Assembly: GCF_000877395.1 (NCBI RefSeq)
Contig: NZ_JYFE01000068.1
Span: 1 to 64,000 of the forward strand
Direction: 5' to 3'
DNA from: Jannaschia aquimarina
GTDB lineage: Bacteria > Pseudomonadota > Alphaproteobacteria > Rhodobacterales > Rhodobacteraceae
Length of the DNA: 64,000 bases
A program made the translations under genes and the position numbers. The notes under the pieces are model-generated. The model ran no database searches. It was not told the origin of the DNA and saw only the letters and a list, made by a program, of their open reading frames with translations. Shown here in pieces: positions 53,176 through 62,951 of this stretch (the first letter of the stretch is position 1; each line of letters starts with the position of its first letter).

Positions 53176-56100
53176 TTACTCGGCTGCGTGGGGCGGGCGC
53201 CTCCTCGGTTCTTCGGCTGAGGTCTCGTCGGCCGTATCGTCGCCTTCCGACACTGCGTCCGCTTCCGGAACGTCCGCCATTCTGCTCGGCGCAGCGCTTC
53301 CGGCCGTCTGGTCCGGCCTTGCGACGACCGGGTAGGTTACGGGTTCCTCCTCTTCCTCTGCCCAGAGCAGGAGCGGCTGGCGGATGCGGCGGGCCTGACG
53401 CGTCAGGGTCCAGTCCTGCCCCCGTCGGCTCAGCCGGGCGGCGCCCAGTCGGCCGATCCCTCGGAAGGCCGCACCGGCGATCACCCAGAACCAGATCCGC
53501 AGCGCCAGCATCGACGGCGTGAAGAGAAGCGTCAGGACCGTCGCGACGCCCAGGCCCCACACCACGGCTGTCGCGAGCTGGATCCACCAGAGCGCAGTCG
53601 GAGATCCGAAGGAATAGCCCCCGCCGATGAAGTCGACCGAGATCCCGAACATCATCGGCGTCAGGCCGGCCATCGTCGTGAGCGTGGTCAGCAGGACGGG
53701 CCGGATCCGATCCTCGGCCGTTCTGACGATCGCCTCGAGCTTGGGCATGTAGCGGGCGTAGTCCTGATACGTGTCGATCAGCACGATGTTGTTGTTCACG
53801 ACGATCCCCGCCAGCGCGACGATCCCCGTGCCCGTCATGATGATGGAGAATGCCTGATCCATCACGAGCATGCCGATCAGGACGCCAGTCGTGGACAGGA
53901 CGACGGCCAGCAAGACGAGCACGGCGTTGTAGACCGAATTGAACTGAGCCAGCAGAATGATGAACATCAGACCCAACGCGCCCAGAAAGGCCGTCTGGAG
54001 AAAGGCCTGACTTTCGGCCTGTTCCTCCTGATCGCCGGTCCATTCGAAGCTGACCGAGGCGGGAAGGGGAGAGTTGGGTCCCTGGAGCAGTTCCGTCAGC
54101 TCTCCGATCCGTTCATTCGCTGTGACGGGCTGGCCGTCGGCTTCGCCTTCGGGAACGACGGATCCGTCGGATGTGACAACCAGACCGGCGGCCACATCCG
54201 CCTTCACATCGAAATAGCGCTGCTGATCGACGCGGTTGATCTCTGCCAGTTGAGGCACGGGGCGCCGGGTGATGAAGTTATCAAGCGGCACCAGCCCGTC
54301 GACGGTGCGCACGCGCAGGGAGTCGAGCGTGGAGAGGACGCGATCTTCCTCGGGCAGGCGCACGCGGATTTCGATTTCCTCGTCCGAACTGTCGACCCGC
54401 ATCGTGTCCAGCAGGATGCCGCGCGTCACCAGCTGGACCATCGCGCCAACGGTCGCGACATCGGCGCCGAACCGGCCCGCCTTCTCGACATCCACGTCGA
54501 TTTCCCAGTCGATGCCGGGAAGGGGCAAGGTGTCCTCGATGTCGATCAGCCCCGGGGTCGATTGGAAGACCGCGGCCATGTCGGCTGCGGCCTGCTGGAG
54601 ATCTTCCCAATTGTCTCCCTTCAGCCGCAGGTGGACCGGCTTGCCTTGGGCGGGGCCGCGATCCTGCCCGGAGAGATCTACCTTGATGCCGGGGATCGTG
54701 CGCAACCGTTCCAGAAGTGCATCCGCGATGACGTCACCGTCATAGGATGGGTCGACCACGGTTCGGTTCACCGTGAATCCGAACAAATCGAACCACGGCT
54801 CCGACACGGTCGGCCGTTCCTCCCAAGGGATCATTTCGATCTGGACCTGGCCGATCGTGTCCTTCGGTCCGCCACCCCCGCCGGGCCCGCCGGTGTTGAG
54901 GCCGCCGTCGCCGGCAAAGGCGAATGCCGAGGCGATCCCCGGTGTTTCGAGCACCATCCGCTCGGCCTGACGCAGCAAGGTGTCCTTTTCCTCAAGCGAC
55001 AGGTTGCCGCGTGCCCGGACGTAGACGTTGCCCTGCTCCAGCTCGCTTTCGACAAAGAATTCGACGCCGTTGTTGTTCTCGCCGAAGATCATGAACGTGG
55101 TCACGACGGCGAAGCCGACCGCGCCGATGGCGACCAGCGGACCGACCGGATTTCCCACGATCAGGTTGACGAAGTGGCCGAAGGGTTTGCGCCGATATCC
55201 GGCCTCGACCCGCTTGCGCCGGCGCAGGAAGCGCAGCGAATGCATGGCGGACGAAAGAACGAAAGTGCCGAACAGGAACAGAGCTGGGCCGAACACCGCA
55301 ATGATTGGACCGGGCATCCACGAGGCGACGGGCGTGTCGCCCAGATATCCAGGCGCGATCGCCTGCAGGATGCCCTGCACCATCAGGAACGCGGCAAAGA
55401 CGCCGATGGTGGCGCGCAGGACCCACGGCATGTTCGCCCGCATCCGGTCGCCTTGCCGTTCGAGGAAGCCGGTAAAGCGCCCCGCGACGCCCCCGAGTAC
55501 CGGCAGGTAGACCAAGGCCACGACAAGGGATGCGGACAGCACGAAGATCAGCGTGACCGGCAGCATGCCCATGAACTCTCCCGGGATGCCGGGCCAGAAC
55601 AGCATCGGCAGAAAAGCGCAGAGTGTGGTCGCGGTGGACGACACGACCGGCCAGAACATCCGCTTGGCCGCCTCGACATAGGCCCGCATCGGGCCAGAGC
55701 CTTCAGAGATCCGCTTGTCCGCATATTCGACCACGACGATGGCGCCGTCGACCAGCATGCCCACCGCGAGGATCAGGCCGAACATCACGATGTTGGATAC
55801 CGTGATGCCCATTACCGCGAGCAGGGCGAAGCACAACAGGAACGAGGTCGGGATCGCGAACCCGACCAGCAGCGCCGACCGGGTCCCGAGAGCGGCGAGC
55901 ACGACGATCATCACCAGCGCAATCGCCGTCAGGACGGACCCTTCGAGCTGTGTGACCATCGACCTGACGGTGCGCGATTGGTCCAAAGTCACGGACACGT
56001 CGACCGCCTCGCGCAGCTCGGCGGGCCAGGTCGCGACCTGGGCGTCGATCTCGGCCCGCACATCGGCGGCCGTGTCGATGATGTTGAAGCCCTTCCGCTT

Positions 56101-56952
56101 CACCACCTGCAAGGCGACGGTACTCTCGCCGTTGAACCGGGCCGTCCCCTCGCGGTCTTCGAAGGTCAGATTGATCTCTGCCAGATCTCCGAGGGTGACG
56201 ATCCGGTCGCCGTCGGTCTTGACGGGGAGGTCGTAGACATCCCGTGCTTCCTCGAAGCTGCCGGGGATCTTGACCGGAAACGCACCTGACGCGGTCTCGA
56301 CCGAACCTGTGGCAACCAGAAGGTTGTTCTGCGTGACCACGTTGACCAGTTCATTGGCGGTGACATTGTAGGCTTCCAGCGCCAACGGGTCGATCAGCAC
56401 CTCCAGCATTTCGTCCCGATGGCCGGCAAGGCCCGCTTCCAGAACGGCGGTCATGCCCTCCAAGCGGTCCTGAAGGTCGTTCGCCAGACGCAGAAGCGTC
56501 CGCTCCGGCGCGCTGCCGGACAGAGAGACGATCAGGATCGGGAATTCGGAGAAGTTGATCTCGGTGATCTGGTACTGCTCGGCGCCGTCGGGGAAGTCGG
56601 CCTCTGCCCGTCCCATCGCATCGCGGACATCCGCGATCGTCTCGCCTTTGTCCCATCCGAACTCGAATTCCAGGAATACTCCGGCAAAGCCTTCGGATGC
56701 GGTGGCATCCATGGACTTCAGACCATCGAGCTCGGACAGCTCGGTTTCCATCGGCTTGATCAGCAGTTTCTCGGAATCCGACGAACTGATCCCGGCAAAG
56801 GGGACCGAGACGAAGACACCGGGGATGTCGATGTCGGGCTCGCCCTCTTTGGGAAGCTGGAGGTAGGAGTACGACCCCGCTGCGATGGACAGCAGGACGA
56901 AGGCGATGACCATGCGGGCGCGCGACGCGGCCCAGTCGACGATCCCGGTCAT
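53176..56952 (-). CDS. RND-family efflux transporter permease
   Basis: 1258 residues, longer than AcrB (about 1049). Twelve TM helices; TM4 carries GMLVDGAIVVVEYADK (one Asp where AcrB has two) and TM10 carries GIVVNNNIVLIDTY. The porter parts include QITEINFSEFPILIVSLSG and NSPLPASVSFEW. An acidic tail of about 70 residues ends the protein (DDTADETSAEE). The TM4 difference leaves one acid in the proton relay, a pattern seen in other RND branches. Stop of the adaptor gene and start of this one overlap (ATGA), so they form one operon. No outer-membrane factor gene is adjacent. Confidence 0.93.
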   Translation of the reverse strand: MTGIVDWAASRARMVIAFVLLSIAAGSYSYLQLPKEGEPDIDIPGVFVSVPFAGISSSDSEKLLIKPMETELSELDGLKSMDATASEGFAGVFLEFEFGWDKGETIADVRDAMGRAEADFPDGAEQYQITEINFSEFPILIVSLSGSAPERTLLRLANDLQDRLEGMTAVLEAGLAGHRDEMLEVLIDPLALEAYNVTANELVNVVTQNNLLVATGSVETASGAFPVKIPGSFEEARDVYDLPVKTDGDRIVTLGDLAEINLTFEDREGTARFNGESTVALQVVKRKGFNIIDTAADVRAEIDAQVATWPAELREAVDVSVTLDQSRTVRSMVTQLEGSVLTAIALVMIVVLAALGTRSALLVGFAIPTSFLLCFALLAVMGITVSNIVMFGLILAVGMLVDGAIVVVEYADKRISEGSGPMRAYVEAAKRMFWPVVSSTATTLCAFLPMLFWPGIPGEFMGMLPVTLIFVLSASLVVALVYLPVLGGVAGRFTGFLERQGDRMRANMPWVLRATIGVFAAFLMVQGILQAIAPGYLGDTPVASWMPGPIIAVFGPALFLFGTFVLSSAMHSLRFLRRRKRVEAGYRRKPFGHFVNLIVGNPVGPLVAIGAVGFAVVTTFMIFGENNNGVEFFVESELEQGNVYVRARGNLSLEEKDTLLRQAERMVLETPGIASAFAFAGDGGLNTGGPGGGGGPKDTIGQVQIEMIPWEERPTVSEPWFDLFGFTVNRTVVDPSYDGDVIADALLERLRTIPGIKVDLSGQDRGPAQGKPVHLRLKGDNWEDLQQAAADMAAVFQSTPGLIDIEDTLPLPGIDWEIDVDVEKAGRFGADVATVGAMVQLVTRGILLDTMRVDSSDEEIEIRVRLPEEDRVLSTLDSLRVRTVDGLVPLDNFITRRPVPQLAEINRVDQQRYFDVKADVAAGLVVTSDGSVVPEGEADGQPVTANERIGELTELLQGPNSPLPASVSFEWTGDQEEQAESQAFLQTAFLGALGLMFIILLAQFNSVYNAVLVLLAVVLSTTGVLIGMLVMDQAFSIIMTGTGIVALAGIVVNNNIVLIDTYQDYARYMPKLEAIVRTAEDRIRPVLLTTLTTMAGLTPMMFGISVDFIGGGYSFGSPTALWWIQLATAVVWGLGVATVLTLLFTPSMLALRIWFWVIAGAAFRGIGRLGAARLSRRGQDWTLTRQARRIRQPLLLWAEEEEEPVTYPVVARPDQTAGSAAPSRMADVPEADAVSEGDDTADETSAEEPRRRPPHAAE

Positions 56953-58262
56953 TGGGTGGCGTCCCCGTCTTGCGGCTCACGGAATGTCGCGATCACGGGA
57001 ACTCCGTCCGTCACGTATTCCTGACCGACGACGATGACCTCCGCCGTGTCGGGGAGATCTGCCAGCAGGACGCCGTCGACGGTATCGCGGATCAGCGTGG
57101 CGGTCGCGAAGGCAGCGCGGCCGTCCTCGATCACACGCACACCGAGGGTCCCTTCATCATTCAGGGTCAGGGAAGAGGCGGGCAGCATGTGAGCCCGCGT
57201 CGGCGCGGTCCGGATGAGTATCTCGGCGGTCTGGCCGTCGCGGACTGTCATATCGGCATTCGGGACGGTCACCTCGACCCGGAACGTGCGGGTCATCTCG
57301 TCCGCCGACCGGGAAAGAAAGGTTACCTGTCCCTCGGCGGTTGCCCCCGAGGCAAGACGTGCGGTCGCTTCGGCGCCGACTTCGACGCGGTCCACCTGCG
57401 CCTCCGGCAGGAACCCGACGAGGCGGATCGGATCGAGCTGGACTATCTCGGCGCAGGAGGATCCGGGCTGAAGGAGGCTGCCGAGTTCCGCGGTATCGGT
57501 CTCGAGCAGTCCGCCGAAAGGGGCCTCGATGGTCAGCTTCTCGATCTCGAGCCGCGCATTCTCGACCGAAGCCTCGGCCGACTCGACGCCCGCGACGGCT
57601 GACTCGATCCCCGCGCCGACCGTCTCCAGCCCGGTTTGTGCCGCGGTGAGCGCGGCTTCTGCGGCCCGCAGCGTCGCGTCGGCGCCGGCGACACGGGTCT
57701 GCGAGGCGAACCCGTCCTGTCCCAGCCGCGCGGCGGCGTTCTGTGTGATCTGCGCCTCTTCCAGGCGGGCCTGCGCCTCTGCGACCCGTGCCTGCGCTTC
57801 GGGAACGCGTGCTTGCGCTTCGGGGACGCGTGCGCGGGCTTCCGCCAGTCGTGCTTCGGCCTCTGCCAGCACCGCGAGGCGCGATCCGGGGTCGAGTTCG
57901 CAAAGCAGTTCGCCCGCTTCGACGAAGGCGCCCTTCCGAATGGGTTCGGACACGACCGAACCGGTCGTCTCGGCTGCGACGATGACCTTGCGCGCCGCCT
58001 CCGTCTGTCCGCGGACCATGACCGCATCCGGCACTTCCCGCGCCACGGAGCGCACGGCCACGACATGGACTTCGGCCCGGTTCTGCCCGGTTTCCGCCGT
58101 CGCGATCGGCGCGGGGTCCTCGGCCGCGGGTTCCGCCTCCGGAATGATCTCCTCTTCGCCGGTCACGCCCCCGACGAACGAGAAGAGCGCGTCCCGGTTG
58201 AGAACGACGAAGAACAACGCGACGCAGACCAGTGCGGCTGAAACGACGGGAAAGAGCTTCAT
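56949..58262 (-). CDS. RND periplasmic adaptor (membrane fusion protein)
   Basis: 437 residues from the ATG at 58262. One N-terminal membrane helix (about 5-22), a biotinyl-lipoyl-like domain, a long coiled-coil hairpin (about 130-240, with tandem ARVPEAQ repeats) and a beta-barrel with GSSCAEIVQLDPIRLVGFLPEAQ. First gene of the pump operon. A palindrome 48 bp upstream suggests a TetR-type repressor control. The repeated heptads could cause copy variation. Confidence 0.92.
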   Translation of the reverse strand: MKLFPVVSAALVCVALFFVVLNRDALFSFVGGVTGEEEIIPEAEPAAEDPAPIATAETGQNRAEVHVVAVRSVAREVPDAVMVRGQTEAARKVIVAAETTGSVVSEPIRKGAFVEAGELLCELDPGSRLAVLAEAEARLAEARARVPEAQARVPEAQARVAEAQARLEEAQITQNAAARLGQDGFASQTRVAGADATLRAAEAALTAAQTGLETVGAGIESAVAGVESAEASVENARLEIEKLTIEAPFGGLLETDTAELGSLLQPGSSCAEIVQLDPIRLVGFLPEAQVDRVEVGAEATARLASGATAEGQVTFLSRSADEMTRTFRVEVTVPNADMTVRDGQTAEILIRTAPTRAHMLPASSLTLNDEGTLGVRVIEDGRAAFATATLIRDTVDGVLLADLPDTAEVIVVGQEYVTDGVPVIATFREPQDGDATQ

Positions 58263-58309
58263 GAAATCCTCGCATAGGCGGGCACGTTGCCCACGGACGC
58301 GATTCTTCT

Positions 58310-58327
58310 CTGAACCGCTCGGTTCAG
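58310..58327. promoter_or_regulatory. TetR-like operator and promoter of the RND operon
   Basis: Palindrome CTGAACCG-CT-CGGTTCAG (18 bp, 8-bp arms). On the minus strand a plausible promoter TTGTGG-N17-TAAAAC reads towards the adaptor gene with the palindrome just beyond the -10. The arrangement is that of TetR/AcrR-controlled efflux genes; no TetR gene is visible in the window. Confidence 0.65.
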
Positions 58328-58420
58328 TTTTAGGTATGTCGAGTGCAGACCACAAGTCGGCATATGCCCTTTTCCATTGCGCCCACCCGCGCTAGACGCG
58401 CGTGTCAAGGAGGAGTGCGA

Positions 58421-59047
58421 ATGGCGAATACGGACAGCTTCATCGACGAAGTCACCGAAGAGGTCCGCAAGGACAGGCTTTTCAAACTGCTTCGACGCTG
58501 GGGCTGGGTCGCGATCTTGGCTGTTCTGCTGCTTGTCGGCGGCGCGGCCTGGACCGAGTGGCAGCGAAGCCGGGACGCAGCCGAGGCGCAAGCCTTCGGC
58601 GATGCCATCCTCGCAGCAGCCGCCGAGGGCGAGCCGAGCGCATTCGACGCCGTTCCGACCGCCACCGAGGAGCAGGCTGTCCTTCTGGCTTTCCTGCGCT
58701 CTGCGACCGCGGAAGAGATCGACGCTGCTGGCCTTATTGCACTGGGAGAGCGGGACGATCTTCCGCAGCGACTTCGCCATCTCGCACTGCTCAAGGGGTT
58801 GATGGCCGGAGGGAGCGGGGATGCCGAGCGGGATGCCGCCATCCTGACGCAACTCGCCGAGGCGGGCGCGCCCTTCCGCTTCCTCGCAATAGAGCGTCAG
58901 GCGCATGCGGCCCTGGCGTCCGGCGACGAGGATGAAGCCGTCGCGCTGCTCACAGGGCTCACCGAAGAGGCTGGCGTTCCCGAGGCCTTGCGCCGTCGCG
59001 CCACGCAGACGATGGTGGCGCTGGGCGTCGTGCCCGATCCGACCTGA
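58421..59047 (+). CDS. YfgM-like TPR membrane protein
   Basis: 208 residues. DSFIDEVTEEVRKDRLFKLLRRWGW, TM helix about 29-46, then TPR-like helices (AEAQAFGDAILAAAAEG, LLKGLMAGGSGDAERDAA). Length and place before bamB and der match YfgM, a periplasmic chaperone partner of SecYEG. ATG at 58421 follows AAGGAGGAGTGCGA. Operon continues into bamB 45 bp later. Confidence 0.85.
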   Translation: MANTDSFIDEVTEEVRKDRLFKLLRRWGWVAILAVLLLVGGAAWTEWQRSRDAAEAQAFGDAILAAAAEGEPSAFDAVPTATEEQAVLLAFLRSATAEEIDAAGLIALGERDDLPQRLRHLALLKGLMAGGSGDAERDAAILTQLAEAGAPFRFLAIERQAHAALASGDEDEAVALLTGLTEEAGVPEALRRRATQTMVALGVVPDPT

Positions 59048-59091
59048 AATTCGGACGCCACGATGCTTCGGGACAAGGACGGACGGTAGAT

Positions 59092-60402
59092 ATGCGCGCA
59101 AGCTTCGGGATCGTCGCGGGACTCGCGCTGCTGACCGCCTGTACCGACCCTGACCCGGTCCTTCCCGGCGACCGGGAGGAGGTCCGGCCCGGCCGCGGCC
59201 CCGGTGTGGTCGCCGCAGCATCCGAAGCACCTGGTTCCGCACCGATTTCCTTGCCGGCAGCTCGTAATCTGGCGGACTGGCCGATGCGCGTGGGGACGGC
59301 CACGAACGATCCCGCCCACGCTTCCCTGCGGGAGGCCCCCGTCCTGGCCTGGAGCGCGGATATCGGTCAGGGAGACACCCGCCGTCAAAAGATCACCGCC
59401 GATCCTGTCAGCGATGGCACGCGGGTCTTCGCGCTGGACGCGCGATCCACGGTCAGTGCGACCGCGGTCGGGGGCGGGACCGTCTGGTCGCGGAACCTGG
59501 TTCCGGGAACCGATCGCGCGACGGATGCGTCCGGCGGCGGTCTGGCCGTGGTCGGTGGCACGCTCTACGTGACGACGGGCTTCGGTGAGCTTCACGCTCT
59601 CGACGCTGCCACGGGCCAGGAGCGGTGGGTACAGCGCCTGGACGCGCCTTTGACGACGCCGAAGGCCGTCGATGGTCTTGTCTACGTGGTGAGCCGCGAC
59701 AGCCGGGCCTGGGCGATCGACGCCGATCAAGGTCGCATTCAGTGGGAACTGCCCTCCGCGCCGGCCGCAAGTGTCACGGCCACGGCACCCGCGCCCGCGA
59801 TCGATGGGCGCCTGGTCGTGTTTCCCTTCGGGTCCGGAGAGATCGTCGCGGCCTTGCGTCGGACCGGTGTGCGCGTCTGGGGCAGCAGCGTTTCGGGCCG
59901 CAGGCTCGGCGTCGCCTATAGTGGCGTGGGAGACATCACCGGCGACCCGGTCCTGTCGGGCGGGCTTGCCTATGCAGGCACCACGGCGGGTCGCATCGTC
60001 GCTTTGAACGTCAATTCCGGGGAGCGGGTCTGGACAGCCCGCGAAGGCGCCGTCAGCCCGATGGTGGTGAAGGGCGGCGCGGTCTTCGCCGTGACGGACC
60101 GTGCGCAACTCGTCAGGCTGGACGCTGCCACGGGCGACGTCGTCTGGCGGGCTGACCTGCCGTTCTACAAGGCGCGGCGTCTCGGTCGGAGAGAGGGCGT
60201 CTTCGTCCATTACGGCCCGATCCTTGCAGGCGGACGCCTCTGGGTGGCCTCCTCCGACGGAGGTCTCAGGGCGTTCGACCCCGTCTCTGGTGCTTTGACG
60301 GCCGCAGCCGACGTTCCGGGCGGGGCGGCGTCGCGTCCTATCGTGGTGGGCGGTACGATGTATGTCGTCGGCCGCAGGGGACAGCTTCACGCCTTCCGCT
60401 GA
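59092..60402 (+). CDS. bamB: Outer-membrane assembly lipoprotein BamB
   Basis: 436 residues. Lipoprotein signal with lipobox LTAC (Cys17). An eight-bladed PQQ-like propeller follows (repeats such as VFALDARSTVSAT, LHALDAATGQERW, VWGSSVSGRRLG). BamB is the propeller part of the Bam complex that inserts outer-membrane barrels. Located between yfgM-like and der, a conserved proteobacterial order. Confidence 0.92.
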   Translation: MRASFGIVAGLALLTACTDPDPVLPGDREEVRPGRGPGVVAAASEAPGSAPISLPAARNLADWPMRVGTATNDPAHASLREAPVLAWSADIGQGDTRRQKITADPVSDGTRVFALDARSTVSATAVGGGTVWSRNLVPGTDRATDASGGGLAVVGGTLYVTTGFGELHALDAATGQERWVQRLDAPLTTPKAVDGLVYVVSRDSRAWAIDADQGRIQWELPSAPAASVTATAPAPAIDGRLVVFPFGSGEIVAALRRTGVRVWGSSVSGRRLGVAYSGVGDITGDPVLSGGLAYAGTTAGRIVALNVNSGERVWTAREGAVSPMVVKGGAVFAVTDRAQLVRLDAATGDVVWRADLPFYKARRLGRREGVFVHYGPILAGGRLWVASSDGGLRAFDPVSGALTAAADVPGGAASRPIVVGGTMYVVGRRGQLHAFR

Positions 60403-60439
60403 ATGGGCTAAGCGGCGTCCCTGATCCCGGAGACGCCTC

Positions 60440-61885
60440 ATGTTCACGCTCGCCATCGTCGGTCGCCCCAATGTGGGCAAGTCCACGCTGTTCAACCGTC
60501 TGGTCGGCAAGCGGCTTGCGCTTGTCGACGACCAGCCCGGCGTCACGCGCGACCTGCGCGAGGGCACGGCCCGTCTTGGGGACCTTCGCTTCGAGGTGAT
60601 CGACACCGCCGGGCTGGAGGATGCGACGGATGACAGCCTACCGGGGCGCATGCGGCGCTTGACCGAACGGGCGATCGCCGTGGCGGATGCGTCGCTCTTT
60701 CTGGTCGACGCGCGAACGGGGCTCACGCCCACGGATCGCGAGGTCGCGGATCTGCTTCGCCGGTCCGGCCATCCGGTTCTGCTGGCGGCCAACAAATCTG
60801 AGGGACAGGCGGCCGAGGCCGGCTTCCTGGAGGCCTACGAGTTGGGTCTCGGAGAGCCGCTGGCACTATCTGCCGAACACGGCGAGGGGATGGCGGAACT
60901 GGCTGCCGTTTTGCGCCCCCTGATCGACGCGCATGTCGACGAGGAGGCGGACGCGGGTGTCGGCGTCATCGAAGGGGAGGAGGACCTAGAGGATTGGCGC
61001 CCGACCGCAAAGCGTCCCCTTCAGGTTGCAGTGGTCGGGCGGCCGAATGCGGGCAAGTCGACGCTGATCAACCGGATTATTGGCGAGGACCGTCTGTTGA
61101 CGGGGCCGGAGGCTGGGATCACGCGCGACTCCATCGCTCTCGGTTTCGATTGGGACGGCGTGCCGATGCGGCTGTTCGACACGGCCGGCATGCGCAAGAA
61201 GGCCAAGGTCCAGGAGAAGCTGGAGAAGCTGTCGGTCTCCGACGGTTTGCGGGCGGTGAAGTTCGCGGAAGTCGTGGTCGTCTTGCTCGATGCGGCGATC
61301 CCTTTCGAAAGTCAGGATCTCCGCATCGCGGACCTCGCCGCGCGCGAAGGTCGGGCCGTCGTCGTCGCCGTGAACAAGTGGGATCTGGAGGAGAACCGGC
61401 AGGAAAAGCTGGCCGAACTGAAGGAAGCGTTCGAGAGGTTGTTGCCACAGCTACGCGGCGCGCCCCTCGTGACCGTCAGCGCCCGGACGGGGCGTGGCCT
61501 GGATCGCCTGCATGCCGCGATACTGAAGTCGCACGAGGTCTGGAACCGGCGCGTGCCCACGGCGCGCCTGAACCAGTGGCTTGAGGCGATGGTCGGTGCG
61601 CATCCGCCACCCGCGCCACAAGGCCGTCGGATCAAGCTGCGCTACATCACCCAGGCAAAGACACGCCCGCCGGGATTCGTCGTGATGTGCTCTCATCCCG
61701 ATGCCGTGCCGGACGCTTATCGGAGATATTTGATTAACGGCCTCAGGCTGGATTTCGACATGCCGGGCACGCCGATCCGCCTCCATCTGCGGGGGCAGAG
61801 CGACGCGAATCCGTTCAAGGGCAGGAAGAAAACGGCGCCGTCCAAACTGCGCAAGCATACCGAGGGCAAGCGGCGCCAGAGTTAA
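60440..61885 (+). CDS. der: GTPase Der (EngA)
   Basis: 481 residues. Two GTPase domains: [14 protein letters not shown] (about 7-20) and [14 protein letters not shown] (about 200-213), with NKSE and NKWD specificity motifs and DTAGL/DTAGM switch regions. A C-terminal KH-like domain starts near 375. It is essential for 50S ribosome assembly. ATG at 60440, 37 bp after bamB. Confidence 0.97.
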   Translation: MFTLAIVGRPNVGKSTLFNRLVGKRLALVDDQPGVTRDLREGTARLGDLRFEVIDTAGLEDATDDSLPGRMRRLTERAIAVADASLFLVDARTGLTPTDREVADLLRRSGHPVLLAANKSEGQAAEAGFLEAYELGLGEPLALSAEHGEGMAELAAVLRPLIDAHVDEEADAGVGVIEGEEDLEDWRPTAKRPLQVAVVGRPNAGKSTLINRIIGEDRLLTGPEAGITRDSIALGFDWDGVPMRLFDTAGMRKKAKVQEKLEKLSVSDGLRAVKFAEVVVVLLDAAIPFESQDLRIADLAAREGRAVVVAVNKWDLEENRQEKLAELKEAFERLLPQLRGAPLVTVSARTGRGLDRLHAAILKSHEVWNRRVPTARLNQWLEAMVGAHPPPAPQGRRIKLRYITQAKTRPPGFVVMCSHPDAVPDAYRRYLINGLRLDFDMPGTPIRLHLRGQSDANPFKGRKKTAPSKLRKHTEGKRRQS

Positions 61886-62047
61886 GATATCAGGCCGGTC
61901 GAGATCCGGATCGCTCGATCCCTTTCAAAAAAATGTAATAAAAACAGAATATAAAGACATTCTTGCGTCATGAGTCGGACAGACGTCCGGCCGCTCGCTC
62001 CGTCATCACGTCTCCAATCGCAACCGCTCTCGCAAAGGAGACCTCAC
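61886..62047. other. AT-rich leader before the pilin-like gene
   Basis: About 160 bases. Positions 61918-61965 are strikingly AT-rich (AAAAAAATGTAATAAAAACAG) compared with the rest of the window; likely a promoter for the next gene. No terminator with a T-run is seen for der. Confidence 0.5.
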
Positions 62048-62305
62048 ATGAGCATCGCGACCGCAAAGACCTTCTTCAACGACGAAACCGGCGCCGTGAC
62101 CGTCGACTGGGTCGTCCTGACCGCCGCCCTCGTGGGCCTGGGCCTCGCCGTCATGGGTGTCGTTCAGACCGGCGTCGGCGACCTGACCGGCGATATCGGG
62201 GCCCAGCTTGGCAAGGACCACATGGTTCAAACTCAGTTCGATGCCGCCGCGAACGCGATCCTTGGTGGTGCAGAAACCCAAACACCAACAGAAGTGACTC
62301 CCTGA
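62048..62305 (+). CDS. Pilin-like (Flp/TadE-type) small membrane protein
   Basis: 85 residues from the ATG at 62048 (AAAGGAGACCTCAC upstream). The N-terminus FFNDETGAVTVDWVVLTAAL is a type IVb pilin-like sequence: a short lead, Asp/Glu-Thr-Gly-Ala, then a hydrophobic helix (VGLGLAVMGVV). A prepilin-peptidase site is not clear. No tad genes are nearby, so it is an orphan. It might be a pseudopilin or an unrelated tail-anchored protein. Confidence 0.65.
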   Translation: MSIATAKTFFNDETGAVTVDWVVLTAALVGLGLAVMGVVQTGVGDLTGDIGAQLGKDHMVQTQFDAAANAILGGAETQTPTEVTP

Positions 62306-62317
62306 TCGCTCTATACT

Positions 62318-62342
62318 CCGCTCGCCCCGCGCGGGCGAGCGG
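62318..62342. terminator. Bidirectional terminator between pilin-like gene and grxD
   Basis: CCGCTCGCCC / GGGCGAGCGG 10-bp perfect stem with a 5-base loop, 12 bp after the plus-strand stop and 7 bp beyond the end of grxD on the minus strand. No long T-run. Confidence 0.7.
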
Positions 62343-62349
62343 ACACCTT

Positions 62350-62712
62350 TCAGGCGTTGGCCTTCCTGATCTCGTCGGCTTTGTCGGCGTCGAAGGCCAC
62401 GCCTTTTGCCTTGAGCATCTCGTCCAACTCTCCGGACAGCGTCATCTCTGTGACGATGTCGCAACCACCGACGAACTCACCTTTTACGTAAAGCTGCGGG
62501 ATCGTCGGCCAATCGGAGTAGTCCTTGATGCCCTGGCGGATATCGGCGTCGTCAAGGACATTCACGTCCTGGAAGTCGATCTCCATATAGTTGAGCACAC
62601 CGGCCACGCGGCTCGAAAACCCGCATTGCGGCATCGACTTGGTACCTTTCATGAACAGGACGACGTCGTTGTTCTTGACGGTCTCGTCGATCTTGCTCTG
62701 CGCGTCGCTCAT
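62350..62712 (-). CDS. grxD: Monothiol glutaredoxin (Grx4/GrxD type)
   Basis: 120 residues. Active site CGFS with Cys30 in KSMPQCGFSS; WPTIPQLYVKGEFVGGCDI binds glutathione. Such proteins carry Fe-S clusters and work with BolA. The start ATG at 62712 overlaps the stop of the preceding gene in the operon. Confidence 0.95.
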   Translation of the reverse strand: MSDAQSKIDETVKNNDVVLFMKGTKSMPQCGFSSRVAGVLNYMEIDFQDVNVLDDADIRQGIKDYSDWPTIPQLYVKGEFVGGCDIVTEMTLSGELDEMLKAKGVAFDADKADEIRKANA

Positions 62713-62951
62713 TGCTTGTCCTTTCTGGGCACGAAGGCCCGTGCATATTCCTGTGGGTCCTTGGGAACCCGCGTTGTCATCTGGCTCCCGCCGCCGAGGC
62801 CCGAGAAATACTGGCTCTCGATTTCCGTGTAGCCCTTTCCGGGATCCACCCCGCGGGGACGCCCCGGCCCCTCCGCGCGCATGATCCACCAGGCCCGCGC
62901 GACGAGGATCGCAAGGATGATCCCCGCGAGGATCGTCGCAAGCGTCGTCAT
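62709..62951 (-). CDS. Small membrane protein between bolA and grxD
   Basis: 80 residues: one membrane helix (about 5-22), then GPGRPRGVDPGKGYTEIESQYF and a basic tail. Not recognised. It overlaps the end of bolA (ATGA) and the start of grxD, so all three are translated together. Confidence 0.7.
   Translation of the reverse strand: MTTLATILAGIILAILVARAWWIMRAEGPGRPRGVDPGKGYTEIESQYFSGLGGGSQMTTRVPKDPQEYARAFVPRKDKQ

Noticed and set aside
54250-56289. 679-codon plus-strand frame within the RND permease
   Set aside because: Antisense shadow, repeated Arg/His/Asp composition, no start signal.
57780-57850. Short repeats in the adaptor gene as a possible CRISPR or mobile repeat
   Set aside because: They encode coiled-coil heptads (ARVPEAQ) in frame within a good coding gene.
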